Source of the DNA: Pararobbsia silviterrae
GTDB taxonomy: Bacteria > Pseudomonadota > Gammaproteobacteria > Burkholderiales > Burkholderiaceae
Assembly: GCF_003628125.1 (NCBI RefSeq)
Contig: NZ_RBZU01000010.1
Location: forward strand, 210,223-274,222
Reading direction: 5' to 3'
Length of the DNA stretch: 64,000 bases
The notes beneath the pieces are model-generated. The model saw only the letters and a program-made list of their open reading frames with translations. It made no database searches and was not told the origin of the DNA. Positions 46,073 through 54,908 of the stretch are shown here, piece by piece; positions within the stretch are counted from its first letter, which is position 1; each line of letters starts with the position of its first letter. The position numbers were made by a program, and so were the translations under genes.

Positions 46073-47041
46073 ATGACCCGGTTTGACTTTGTTTTTCCAT
46101 CGCGACGCGTGCGGCGTGCACACAACCGTCCCGCACGCGCGACGCGTCGGCTTGCACGCATGCAAGTGTGGCTCGCGGCCGCGTGCGCGAGTCTGGGCCT
46201 GTTCGCGCATGCGGCGCGCGCGCAAGAGGTCTTTCCGACCCCCGACGCCGCGGCCGAATCGCTCCAGCAAGCCGTCGCGACGCAAGACGACGACGCGCTC
46301 AAGAAGATCCTGGGCGCCGACTACAAGCGATTCGTGCCGAACGCATCGGAAGACGACATCTATGCGTTCCTGTCGGCCTATTCGAAACACCATGAGATCG
46401 TCGATGACGGCAACGGCACCGCGCACCTGCAAGCCGGCGACTCGGGCTGGACATTGCCCGTACCGATCCGCGCAAGCCCGAAAGGCTGGCATTTCGATGT
46501 CCGCGCAGCGCATGACGAAATGGCCGTGCGACGCATCGGACGCAACGAACTCGCCGCGATCCAGACCGTGCTCGCAATCGGCGACGCGCAGCGCGATTTC
46601 GCCGCGGCGCAAGGCAAAACGGTCTATGCCGCACGGTTCGTGAGTCGCCCGGGCACGCACGACGGGCTCTATTGGCCGGCCGGCGAGGGCGAGCCCGAAA
46701 GCCCGCTCGGCGCGCTGGCCTCGGTCATGGACCCGAAAGCCCGTGAAGGCGGCGGCTACCACGGGTATCACTATCGGATTCTGACCGCGCAAGGCCCGTC
46801 CGCCCCGGGCGGCGCACGCAGCTACGTCGAGGACCGCGCCATGAGCGGCGGCTTCGCGGTCATCGCGTGGCCCGTCGAGTACAACACGACGGGCATCATG
46901 ACCTTTATCGCGGGCAGCGACGGCAAGGTCTATCAACGCAATTTCGGACCCCAGACAACCGCCCGCGTCGCAACGATCAAGGCATTCGACCCGTCGTCCG
47001 ATTGGACGCCTGTCCCCGACTCGCAAACCGCCGCCCAATAA
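46073..47041 (+). CDS. DUF2950 domain-containing exported protein
   Basis: The 322-residue protein has a signal peptide ending ARAQE (about residues 1-51, with a long basic start). The DUF2950 body follows: FPTPDAAAESLQQAVATQDDDALKKILG, GWTLPVPI, GLYWPAGEGEPESPLGAL, GYHGYHYRILTAQGP and GGFAVIAWPVEYNTTGIMTFI. It starts 53 bp after the DUF3300 stop with an AAGGAGCG site. The two families are frequently adjacent and probably act together in the envelope; the activity is unknown. Confidence 0.92.
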   Translation: MTRFDFVFPSRRVRRAHNRPARATRRLARMQVWLAAACASLGLFAHAARAQEVFPTPDAAAESLQQAVATQDDDALKKILGADYKRFVPNASEDDIYAFLSAYSKHHEIVDDGNGTAHLQAGDSGWTLPVPIRASPKGWHFDVRAAHDEMAVRRIGRNELAAIQTVLAIGDAQRDFAAAQGKTVYAARFVSRPGTHDGLYWPAGEGEPESPLGALASVMDPKAREGGGYHGYHYRILTAQGPSAPGGARSYVEDRAMSGGFAVIAWPVEYNTTGIMTFIAGSDGKVYQRNFGPQTTARVATIKAFDPSSDWTPVPDSQTAAQ

Positions 47042-47493
47042 CCGACGGCGGTTCGTGACGCGATCTCATTCGAATAGAACGGAATTGAACGACCGTTTGC
47101 ATCGCTACCGTTGAAACGCTATTTTGCGCGGGGGCGATGCAGATGGCCGCATCATGTCTCCATGCGCTTGCATGCCGCGCATCGCGCTTCGGTATGCTCA
47201 ATTTGCATTACGGAAGTCCGAAGTCGCGCACTATAGGTACACGGTTTTTGCGAAATCAATATTGGAAAAAGAAAATCGCATCGAATGTGTTGCACAAATC
47301 CGACCGTCAAGCCCTGTATTACCGTACATTTCAGCGATTTCTTCGAATTTTCGTATTCTCCATCCTGCGGTCTGAAACTTGCGACCGCGTATCGCGCGCG
47401 ATCAGTAGCTCTACGTGTCGACAGTTCGAGTTTGTGCTGGCAAGCTTCGGTTCGTGATTTCCGCACTGCGACACACGCATTGTTTATTCATAT
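47042..47493. other. AT-richer leader of the EAL-HDOD gene
   Basis: These 452 bp contain no supported gene. GC drops sharply at about 47225-47300 (an A-rich run around 47262) and 47470-47494. This is the likely promoter and 5' leader of the EAL-HDOD gene, whose start has no obvious ribosome-binding site. Confidence 0.5.
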
Positions 47494-48780
47494 ATGCATG
47501 ACTCTTCTACGGCACCGGTCGTGACAAATCCGGCCACCGACGACCGGGTTTATCTCGGCCGTCAGCCCATCGTCGATCGCAGCGGCGCCCTTCATGCATT
47601 CGAACTCCTGTTTCGCAGCGATGCGATCAACCGGGCATCGATCGTCGACGACATGGAAGCGACGGCCCACGTCCTCGCGCGTACGTTCGTCGACGTCGGC
47701 ATCGTCGCGGCGCTCGGCGGACATCCGGGCTACGTCAATGTGAGTCGCGATCTGCTCAACGACGATGTCGTGAGCCTGATCCCGCCCGATCGCTTCGTGC
47801 TCGAAGTGCTCGAAGGCGTGACCTTCGACACCGCACTGTTCGCGCGTTGCGCGCTCTTGCGCCGCGCGGGATTTCGTTTTGCGCTCGACGACGTCACGCG
47901 CTGGTCGGACACGCTCGAATCGATCCTGCCGCTCGTCGATATCGTCAAGGTCGATCTGCTGTTCTGCGAGCCCGATCATCTCGACGATCTTGTGCGCAAG
48001 CTCAAGGTGCACAACAAGACACTGCTCGCGGAAAAAGTCGAAACACGCGCGGACCACGATCGCGCGATGAAACTTGGTTTCGATCTCTTCCAGGGGTATT
48101 ACTTCGCGCGGCCGCAGGTTCTCGTGTCGCGGCGCGCGAACTCGTCGCGTCACGCGCTGTTGCGTGTGCTCGGCTTGCTCAGCGGCGACGCCGAGATCAA
48201 CGATCTCGAATCGGAGCTCAAGACGAGCCCGGGGCTCGTCATGCAATTGCTGCGGCTCGTCAATGCGACCGCTTTCGGACTTGCGCGACCGATCGCCTCG
48301 CTACGCGAAGCGATCATGGTGCTGGGTACGCGTCAGATTTCGCGCTGGGCGCAACTTCTGCTGTATGCCGACGGACGGAATCTGCCGATCGCGTCGGATC
48401 CGCTCGTGCTGCTCGCCGGCACGCGCGCGCGCTTTATGGAACTCGCGGCGGGGTTGCTTTGGCCCGGCGATGAACCGCGGCTCGATGCGGCGTTCATGAC
48501 GGGCGTGTTTTCGCTCGTCGACGCCGTGTTCGATGCGCCGATGGAAGAACTGCTCGGCAAGTTGCGGCTTGCCGCGCCGATCGAGGTCGCGATCCGCGAA
48601 CGCAGCGGCGATCTCGGTTTGCTGCTCGACGCGGCCGAGGCCGCCGAGACCGGCGATACGGCGAAGATCGAAAGAGCATGCGGACGTCTGCCCGAACTCA
48701 CGCCCTACCTGATCTCGCATATCGGATTGGCGGCTGCGTCGTGGTTCGCGGAAAAGACGACGAATGAATGGGTACGCTGA
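47494..48780 (+). CDS. EAL-HDOD (YuxH-type) signalling protein
   Basis: The 428-residue cytosolic protein combines an EAL domain (about 18-205) and an HDOD domain (about 205-395), the YuxH architecture. The EAL motif reads FELLF. Other phosphodiesterase positions are partly kept: NVSRD, LEVLE, LDDV, IVKVD, AEKVET and QGYYFARP. The DDFG loop is changed to DDVT, so c-di-GMP hydrolysis is doubtful and a sensor or scaffold role is likely. HDOD domains often occur in proteins tied to motility and stress signalling. No kinase or cyclase is adjacent. Confidence 0.88.
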   Translation: MHDSSTAPVVTNPATDDRVYLGRQPIVDRSGALHAFELLFRSDAINRASIVDDMEATAHVLARTFVDVGIVAALGGHPGYVNVSRDLLNDDVVSLIPPDRFVLEVLEGVTFDTALFARCALLRRAGFRFALDDVTRWSDTLESILPLVDIVKVDLLFCEPDHLDDLVRKLKVHNKTLLAEKVETRADHDRAMKLGFDLFQGYYFARPQVLVSRRANSSRHALLRVLGLLSGDAEINDLESELKTSPGLVMQLLRLVNATAFGLARPIASLREAIMVLGTRQISRWAQLLLYADGRNLPIASDPLVLLAGTRARFMELAAGLLWPGDEPRLDAAFMTGVFSLVDAVFDAPMEELLGKLRLAAPIEVAIRERSGDLGLLLDAAEAAETGDTAKIERACGRLPELTPYLISHIGLAAASWFAEKTTNEWVR

Positions 48781-49350
48781 GCGCGTGGGCGGCGGGCTCT
48801 AGCTTGCTGCCATGCCCGTTTCGCATGGGCCGCCGCGCGGCCGAATCGACGAAAACTCGGGCGGGCGAGCCCTGACGCAGGTCGCTCGAATCGCGTAGAC
48901 ACCCAGTCGTCGCCGATGATCGCCTAACGGCGCGTTGCACTGACCGGAAGGCCATGCGTCGTTCCTCGGTCGGCCACATCGCGGTCGGTGCCTGCGCCGC
49001 CGGACGGGACGCGCTCAACATCGGCACTGCAGATCACACGTGGCCGGGGCCGCCGAGCTGAACCGTCGACAGGTCGCGCATTGCCGAGGCAGTCGGGACC
49101 CATATCGACCAGACGGTGCGTTGTAAGACCGGCCGAGCCGAACATCCCGCACATCACGCGTTGCCGCACCCGCGGAGCCCGCTACCACGAGGCCAGCCAA
49201 AGACCATCCATTGGCCGCGACCGGACCCGTGACGCCAGCATCCTATCGGCCATCCATGGCCGGATCCGCCAAGCCGATGACCTGCGGGCACGGGCGGCAC
49301 GCCCCTTCGGATTGCACGGGCTATATGCGCGCGGCTTTGTGCTTGCTCTT
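48781..49350. other. Intergenic region between convergent genes
   Basis: These 570 bp separate the EAL-HDOD gene (rightward) from the hydratase gene (leftward). No supported gene, repeat or clear terminator was found. Base composition resembles the coding flanks, so a decayed gene cannot be excluded. Confidence 0.4.
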
Positions 49351-50199
49351 TCAGCCGAAGATGGCCAATGCGTCCATCGCGAGCGAGCCGTCCATCTTCT
49401 GCGCCCACAGACGTGCCTCACCGACCGAGCGGCGTTGTCCGCAGACGAGAAACGTCTCGTTGTCGAACAACGGGCCCACGGCGCGGAATTCGAGGCTCAG
49501 CAGCCGACGCGCGGGCAAATGGTCGCGCAGCGAATCGACGAGCAACGTTGCGACGAGCGGCGCATGGACCATCAGGCCCGGATAGCCTTCCTCCGTCGTC
49601 GCGTACGTACGGTCGTAGTGAATGCGGTGCTGATTGAAGGTCAGCGCGGAATACTGGAACAGCAGCACTTCGTCGACCTTCATCTCGTCGGCCCAGTCGT
49701 GCTCGCCGGGAGCCTGGCGCACGGGCGGCACCGGGTCGCCGGGCTTGTGACGGTCGCGGTAGACGATGTCGTGATCCTCGAGCACGGTCATGCCGCTCTG
49801 ATTCCGATATTCGCGCTGCACGCGGACGAACAGCAGCGGATCGCCGGCACGGCCGGTCTTCTGATCGATGCCGACGACGCGCGACGTGCGCTCGACGTTG
49901 TCGCCGACGCGAATGGGCAGATTGAACGTGAGCTTTGCGCCCGCGAACAGACGCCGCTGGAGCGGCACGGGCGGCAGAAATCCCCCGCGGCGCGGGTGGC
50001 CGTCGGGATCGAGCTCGGAACGGCGCGTGACCGCCGGGAAATAGAGCCAATGGCGCAGCAGAGGCAAGGGATCGCCGTCGGTCAGGCGAGGCTCCTGGCG
50101 GTCGAGCGCCGCCGCGAGCACCGCCGGCGGTGTAGGACCGATGTCATCGAATGCCCGCTCCGAGCGACCAATCCACTTGCGCAAGTAATCGATATCCAT
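49351..50199 (-). CDS. FAS1-like/MaoC hot-dog hydratase (mesaconyl-C4- or itaconyl-CoA hydratase type)
   Basis: The 282-residue protein has an N-terminal FAS1-like dehydratase domain with GDPLPLLRHWLYFPAVTRRSELDPDGHPRRGGFLPPVPLQRRLFAGAKLTFN. A MaoC-type C-terminal half follows with the motif FQYSALTFNQHRIHYDRTYATTEEGYPGLMVHAPL, where the His and Asp lie in the hydratase core. It matches mesaconyl-C4-CoA or itaconyl-CoA hydratases used in C5 dicarboxylate degradation. Neither a CoA transferase nor a citramalyl-CoA lyase lies alongside it, so the pathway is inferred. Confidence 0.87.
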   Translation of the reverse strand: MDIDYLRKWIGRSERAFDDIGPTPPAVLAAALDRQEPRLTDGDPLPLLRHWLYFPAVTRRSELDPDGHPRRGGFLPPVPLQRRLFAGAKLTFNLPIRVGDNVERTSRVVGIDQKTGRAGDPLLFVRVQREYRNQSGMTVLEDHDIVYRDRHKPGDPVPPVRQAPGEHDWADEMKVDEVLLFQYSALTFNQHRIHYDRTYATTEEGYPGLMVHAPLVATLLVDSLRDHLPARRLLSLEFRAVGPLFDNETFLVCGQRRSVGEARLWAQKMDGSLAMDALAIFG

Positions 50200-50608
50200 C
50201 TACCCCGTCTCCCGCTCCCTGTTCAAACTTCGTGTGCCCATCGCGTGCCGCGAGGCCGTATCCCATCGTCGAGGCGCCACAACGACCCCTGGGGCTCCAC
50301 AGCCTGCCAGAGTTCGTGCTCCGATGCCTTACGTGTATATCCCGTATTGTGACGATTTTTATTGCAGTCTTGTCGACGCAATACGGGTGCGTGATTCGAA
50401 TCACGATCGCGGCGGAGCGATTTCTTTCGTCGAATCGCTTTCCGCATCGGATTTTCACTCGCGACATCTTATCAAGTCCGGCCCGATATTCAGTCGAATA
50501 CCCGTCGCTGACGCATTCACGCCAGCCCCGCATCTGATCGATCAAAGATTGGGAATTTCCATCGAAACAATGCGCTACATAAGATTCGCCACCGATATTC
50601 GGTCAGAG

Positions 50609-51116
50609 GTGAGCTTTTTCGGGGATCGGCAAAGTGAGCCTCTCCAGGGTTTTCCGCGGGACGCGTACGAGGACCAGAAGCGTGAGGACTTACAGGGAAT
50701 TGGGAGCGACTCAAGTGAGCTTTTACGGGGAATATTCGACCCCCGTATCGTGAGGGAAAACAGGTATCTCAAGGTGAGGTGAAACGGGGAACTAACCGAA
50801 TTTGCCGCTTCGGTGAATCATCGCGATCACCGTTTAGTTCGGTGAGGATAAACGGGGAACTTGTGGGTGTTCATCGCTTGAATACGTGCTCGAATCCACG
50901 CCACGACACGGTTTGCGGTGAAAAAGGGCGATTTCGGTCCTCACCTTTCGTAAAGGTGAGAAGACGTGTTTACCTTCTTTCACCGACGAGACCTCCTTGG
51001 TGAGCTTTAACAGGGATATCGGTGACGACAGGTGAGCTTGATCGGGGAGATTAGGTGAGATCGAACAGGAATTTAGGTGAGGAAAAACAGGAAATATGGT
51101 GAGGTGAAACGGGGAA
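50609..51116 (+). repeat. Iteron array 1, about 12 direct copies on the plus strand
   Basis: The unit is 18 bp: GTGAG-N6-CRGGGAW. Copies start at 50609, 50634, 50682, 50715, 50750, 50774, 50842, 51000, 51032, 51055, 51077 and 51099. The last four are 22-23 bp apart, about two helical turns, so a Rep protein would bind them on one face. The others are less regular. Matches range from perfect (50715, 50774, 50842, 51099) to weak (50634, 50750). This matches the iterons of Rep_3-type origins. Confidence 0.85.
50940..50960. promoter_or_regulatory. Inverted iteron-like dyad
   Basis: CTCACCTTT and AAAGGTGAG form a perfect 9-bp inverted repeat around the 3-base centre CGT. The arms carry the GTGAG core of the iterons in opposed orientation. 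Such dyads in iteron plasmids are bound by Rep dimers; that role is inferred. Confidence 0.55.
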
Positions 51117-51410
51117 TTCACCGTGCATTTCGGTGCCTATTTCGGGCTGTTGCACCGCAAGACGTGCGTGATCACGGTAAAAATGCGTATGCGCCGATCG
51201 AATCGGGCGAAATGACTGAACTTGAGGGGCCGAATTCCCTGGAAACCCTCACGTCAGCGCGACCGGTCCATCAGACGTGGTGAAAACGCATGGAGACGTC
51301 CATGTCGGACGCCAATTCAGGGCATCGAGTCAGGATCGAACTGCCGTCGAGCACGTTAAGTCAGCGTGGACCCCATCCTAGGCCGGGCTTCGTGGCTGAG
51401 GTTCCTCGGC

Positions 51411-51514
51411 GGGATCCTTGGCTGGGATCCTTGGCTGGGATCCTTGGCTGGGATCCTTGGCTGGGATCCTTGGCTGGGATCCTTGGCTGGGGTCCTTGGC
51501 TGGGGTCCTTGGCT
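51411..51514. repeat. 13-bp tandem repeat, eight copies
   Basis: The unit GGGATCCTTGGCT is perfect in six copies (51411-51488), and two further copies (51489-51514) read GGGGTCC. A diverged copy precedes it at 51398-51410. The array ends 51 bp from the 3' end of the GNAT gene and lies about 295 bp beyond the last iteron. Confidence 0.9.
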
Positions 51515-51564
51515 GAGGGCTTCGGCGATCATCCATATCACGCGCTCAACACCCCTTGCGCCTC

Positions 51565-51990
51565 TCACTCCAATGGCGCCGTCGCGTCGATCATGTAGGC
51601 GTTCGGGTGCTTCACAAAACCGATGCGCGGGTAGTAATCGACCGCCTTCGGTGCGGACAGCAGGATCACCTTCGCCTTTGGTCCGAGCGCAGCCTGCGTG
51701 AGCCGGATCAACTCCCGTCCGACACCTGAACGCTGAAGCGCACTGTCGACCGCGAGATCCGACAGGTAGCAGCAATACGCAAAATCCGTGACCGAGCGCG
51801 CAATCCCGACGAGCCGATCCCCCTCCCACGCCGTGATCGTCAGGTTTGCGTTAGCAAGCATCGCATCGACGCACGCGTCGTCGTCGATCGGGCGACGCTC
51901 GCCGAGCGTCGAACGCACAAGCAAGTCCACGAACTGTTCGCGGTCGATCTTACGATCGCGCGCGTAGGTAATCGGCACGGCATCCGTCAT
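51565..51990 (-). CDS. GNAT-family acetyltransferase (YhbS/ElaA-like)
   Basis: The 141-residue protein has the short GNAT fold: LTITAWEGDRLVGIARSVTDFAYCCYLSDLAVDSALQRSGVGRELIRLTQ, with R-S-G-V-G-R as the acetyl-CoA pyrophosphate loop, then a late YYPRIGFVKHPNAYMI. It is the first gene inside the segment bounded by the two iteron arrays. Its acceptor is unknown. The unit-repeat array sits directly after its stop codon. Confidence 0.88.
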   Translation of the reverse strand: MTDAVPITYARDRKIDREQFVDLLVRSTLGERRPIDDDACVDAMLANANLTITAWEGDRLVGIARSVTDFAYCCYLSDLAVDSALQRSGVGRELIRLTQAALGPKAKVILLSAPKAVDYYPRIGFVKHPNAYMIDATAPLE

Positions 51991-52038
51991 GGCAAAGGGT
52001 GTCCTCTATCGTCGCCGACTCAAGCGTAGCCGGCCTAG

Positions 52039-52056
52039 GTGAGCCTATCCGGGGAT
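52039..52056 (+). repeat. Isolated iteron
   Basis: GTGAGCCTATCCGGGGAT fits the GTGAG-N6-CRGGGAW pattern of array 1, same orientation. It lies in the gap between the GNAT start and the amidase stop. Confidence 0.65.
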
Positions 52057-52100
52057 CTCCAGGACCGCGTGGATCCCCGTGATACCCCGATTCGAAATAA

Positions 52101-53720
52101 TCAGGCCGACAAACGCGGCGGCGCAATCAATCCGAGAATCGATTCAAGCGTCATGCCGATCGCCAGCAGGTCGGCGTCACCACCCGCGCGCGCGTCGAGG
52201 CTCAATCCGACCGGGATGCCGTTCGACGCGAGTCCGACCGGCAACGACAAACCGGGCAGCCCCGCGCACGAGCCCGGATCGACGTTACGAATCATCGCGC
52301 TCAACGCGGCCATCGATCCGCCCGGTTGGGCGACGCCATCGATCGACAGCGCCCCCGAATACGAAGGATCGATCAAGGGCGCCGTCGCGGGCACGGTCGG
52401 AAACACGATCGCCTGAACATTCTGTTGTTCGAAGTAGTCCGCGTATGCCTGCATGAGCTTTGGGCGCGTGTCGGTCAAGGCTTTTACGTACTGGTCGCGC
52501 GTCACGCTCTTGCCCGCCTTGAGCACGGCCTGTACGTCAGGACTCTTGACCTGTTCGAGCACGTCCCAGAACGAATGCGGCGCGGCGGTTTCCCACAGAT
52601 AGCCCGGGAAATCCATGTAGAGCTCGAACAGCGTCAACGCCGAAGCCGTATTGCGCGTGAGCGTATCGACGTCGGGCAGGTCCGCCTCGACGAGCGTGAC
52701 GCCATGCGCTTTCAACTTGTCGAGCGCACCCTGACACTGGCTCGCGACATCGCGATCGACGCCGCTCCAGAAATAGCCGCGCGGCACGCCGAGGCGGATC
52801 TCATGCGCCGGACGTGCCGTCACTGCAGGCGCGCCGGTCAACGCGTTATCGATGAGAACGATATCGGCGACGCTGCGCGCCATCGGACCGACGGTGTCGC
52901 GCGTATGCGAGACAGGCGCCACGCCGACCATCGAGTAACGCCGTTCCTTGCCGCCATTGCCGACCGAGGGCCTCATGCCGACCACACCGCACAGCGCAGC
53001 CGGCACGCGCAACGAGCCCACCGAGTCCGTGCCGAGACCGACCGGCGCGAAGCGCGCCGCGAGCGCGGCGGCAGTGCCGCCCGAAGCGCCGCCCGGAATG
53101 CGCGTGACGTCGTACGGATTCTGGACCGCGCCGAACGCGGCGTTCGTGCTCGTGACGCCGAGCCCCAGCTCGTGCATGTTCGCCTTGCCGATCACGATGA
53201 CGCCCTTTTCGAGCAACGCTTGCAGTACGGGCGCGCTGACCGACGGCGTGAAATCCTTGAGGCCGGGCGTGCCCGACGTCGTCGGCACGCCCGCCGTATT
53301 GATGTTGTCGTTGATGACGAGCGCGAGGCCCGCGAGCGGACCGACCGGCTTATTCGCCGCGCGAGCCGCATCGATTCGTTTCGCGGTTTCGATCGCGCCC
53401 GTTTCGTTGAACGTAATAAATGCGTTAAGGGACCGATGCTCCTGTGCGCGGTCGATCAGCGCACTGATATAACGCTCGGCGCTCAAGCGGCCGGACTGCA
53501 TCTGCGCAAGCGCGTCGGTCGCGCTCAGGTCGGCCTCGCGGCCCGAGCCCGCAGTGTGACGTGTGATGCCGGCGGAACCCGTTGCGCCGGCGGGGCCTGC
53601 GTCGGGCGGCACGCAGCCCGTCAGCAGGGTCGAGGTGGACGAGGCAACGGCGAGCGCCCCGGTAGTCTTCAACGCGGTGCCGAGAAACGCGCGGCGGCCT
53701 CGTGACTGCGACTCTTTCAT
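52101..53720 (-). CDS. Amidase-signature hydrolase, Tat/lipoprotein export signal
   Basis: The 539-residue protein belongs to the amidase-signature family. The catalytic Lys is in VIGKANMHELGLG. The Ser-rich loop reads GGASGGTAAALAARFAPVGLGTDSVGSLRVPAALCGVVG, with cis-Ser in GASGG and the nucleophile Ser in VGSLR. The N-terminus has a twin-arginine-like GRRAFLGTALKTTG and then a lipobox-like LLTGC near residue 34, so it is probably exported and perhaps lipid-anchored. The start at 53720 has a GGAGAATT site. The substrate amide is unknown; indole-acetamide hydrolases are one related group. Confidence 0.92.
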   Translation of the reverse strand: MKESQSRGRRAFLGTALKTTGALAVASSTSTLLTGCVPPDAGPAGATGSAGITRHTAGSGREADLSATDALAQMQSGRLSAERYISALIDRAQEHRSLNAFITFNETGAIETAKRIDAARAANKPVGPLAGLALVINDNINTAGVPTTSGTPGLKDFTPSVSAPVLQALLEKGVIVIGKANMHELGLGVTSTNAAFGAVQNPYDVTRIPGGASGGTAAALAARFAPVGLGTDSVGSLRVPAALCGVVGMRPSVGNGGKERRYSMVGVAPVSHTRDTVGPMARSVADIVLIDNALTGAPAVTARPAHEIRLGVPRGYFWSGVDRDVASQCQGALDKLKAHGVTLVEADLPDVDTLTRNTASALTLFELYMDFPGYLWETAAPHSFWDVLEQVKSPDVQAVLKAGKSVTRDQYVKALTDTRPKLMQAYADYFEQQNVQAIVFPTVPATAPLIDPSYSGALSIDGVAQPGGSMAALSAMIRNVDPGSCAGLPGLSLPVGLASNGIPVGLSLDARAGGDADLLAIGMTLESILGLIAPPRLSA

Positions 53721-53804
53721 GAATTCTCCAGACAGCAGGCGCGCACACGCGCGCCGATACGGTCTAGAGAGTATCACCCGGGTCAGGAGGTTCCGCGCTT
53801 GCCC

Positions 53805-54299
53805 CTAACGAAAGGCCCACCCCCCGGTGATCATGAGTCCGTTCGTCCAGAAAAACTGTGTTTCGATTCGCACCGGGCCATAGCGATACCCGAGCGAAGG
53901 GAGTACGCCGGGAGAAAACCCGCCGTAGTTGAGCGGCACCTTATTTCGATATTCCCCCCGATAGCCGTGCATCACTCCGCCGATGAGCTTTCCGTAAATC
54001 CCTGTGTCGCCGAGATTCCAGAGATACCCTCCGTAGACCAACTGACAAAACTGTCCAAATGAATTGCGGAACAGCGTCCCGCCGTATAACCAACCATCAT
54101 CTCTACGTCGTTCAACGCCGATCAGCGGCGAGTACCGAAGATGAGCCGAGTCATAGTGGTAGTGAACGTTATAAAGATTCGTCGCGACGACCCACTCCGC
54201 GTCCGACCGGAGGGCTTCCGCGTAACCCGCTGTCGACAATAGGAACTGCGTGACGCCTACCGCCAGATTGCGCGCCCTCGCGACACGACAGACGGGCAT
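53805..54299 (-). CDS. Small PagP-like outer-membrane beta-barrel protein
   Basis: A probable signal peptide (VARARNLAVGVTQFLLSTAGYAEA) is followed by alternating strands: WVVATNLYNVHYHYDSAHLRYSPLIGVERRRDDGWLYGGTLFRNSFGQFCQLVYGGYLWNLGDTGIYGKLIGGVMHGYRG. A later stretch, VPLNYGGFSPGVLPSLGYRYGPVRIETQFFW, ends GWAFR. This suits a small outer-membrane barrel; Burkholderia relatives are often labelled sn-glycerol-3-phosphate transporter, with little proof. The Met at 54299 starts a normal signal; 54335 is also possible. The gene lies 84 bp upstream of the amidase on the same strand. Confidence 0.72.
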   Translation of the reverse strand: MPVCRVARARNLAVGVTQFLLSTAGYAEALRSDAEWVVATNLYNVHYHYDSAHLRYSPLIGVERRRDDGWLYGGTLFRNSFGQFCQLVYGGYLWNLGDTGIYGKLIGGVMHGYRGEYRNKVPLNYGGFSPGVLPSLGYRYGPVRIETQFFWTNGLMITGGWAFR

Positions 54300-54908
54300 G
54301 GCCCGCTTGCAACCGATTCGATTCGTAATATTCATTCTTTGCCCGAACACCCGAAAAACGACGCGACACGCCTCGATGCGTATCGCGATCATTTTCAGAT
54401 GCGGTTCGACCCATTCGACTCATATCCGCGGGCGAGTCTAGTCGACGCTTTTTATATCGATTTTCACGGAAGCTCACGCGACGTGCGGAAAGAAATTCGA
54501 CTTGCCGCGCCGTGAACTCGCAAGATTCAAGCGAACGGCGCACAAAAGAACCCTGCTTAACCTCACCTATCGATCGGAAGGCAAAACATCCCCGTGCGGT
54601 CTCACCTTCACCATGCACACGTGACGAGACAACTCCGCGAACGCACTCGACGCGGTCGTCGAACGCATTCACGCAGGTGACCGTCGCGCGAGCCGGGGCA
54701 AGAACGCCGGGGACTCGACACTCGGACGATGGACTATTTAGAACGAGGCTTTGCGGGCACGCATACGCGCGCCGGTTCGGTTCACTCCTGAGTCATGATG
54801 TGCATCGAGCTTGCGGATCGACAGTCAGCATGTCGACTCCGAAAGGCCTGTGAGTCGGGTGGGCAACGTGCCGCGCGTGCGGCCGGCAACGTCCACCGCG
54901 CGCTGAAG
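54300..54908. other. Intergenic region with one iteron
   Basis: About 610 bp between the small barrel gene and the kfrA-like gene. It holds one minus-strand iteron (54549-54566) and the promoter of the barrel gene. No gene is supported. Confidence 0.5.
54549..54566 (-). repeat. Isolated iteron, minus orientation
   Basis: The plus-strand reading AACCCTGCTTAACCTCAC is the reverse complement form of the iteron (CCCTG-N6-CTCAC). It is 7-8 kb from neither array edge but inside the bracketed segment, and has the orientation of array 2. Confidence 0.6.

Larger units (their letters stand above)
50200..51564. other. Gene-free replication-origin zone, left part
   Basis: About 1.36 kb without a supported gene. 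It holds 12 direct iterons (50609-51116), an inverted repeat inside them (50940-50960) and an eight-copy 13-bp tandem repeat (51411-51514). The frame that runs through the 13-bp repeat is explained by the repeat. Confidence 0.75.

Noticed and set aside
50609..51116. Iterons read as a CRISPR array
   Set aside because: Repeats are 18 bp, partly degenerate and separated by very short gaps; the adjacent rep gene explains them.
51411..51514. BamHI-site-containing repeat as vector contamination
   Set aside because: The GGATCC sites are only part of a natural 13-bp unit, and no vector-like sequence surrounds the array.
51290..51598. Plus-strand frame through the 13-bp repeat as a gene
   Set aside because: Its length comes from the repeat (WLGSLAG pattern); no ribosome-binding site is seen and it lies opposite the GNAT 3' end.
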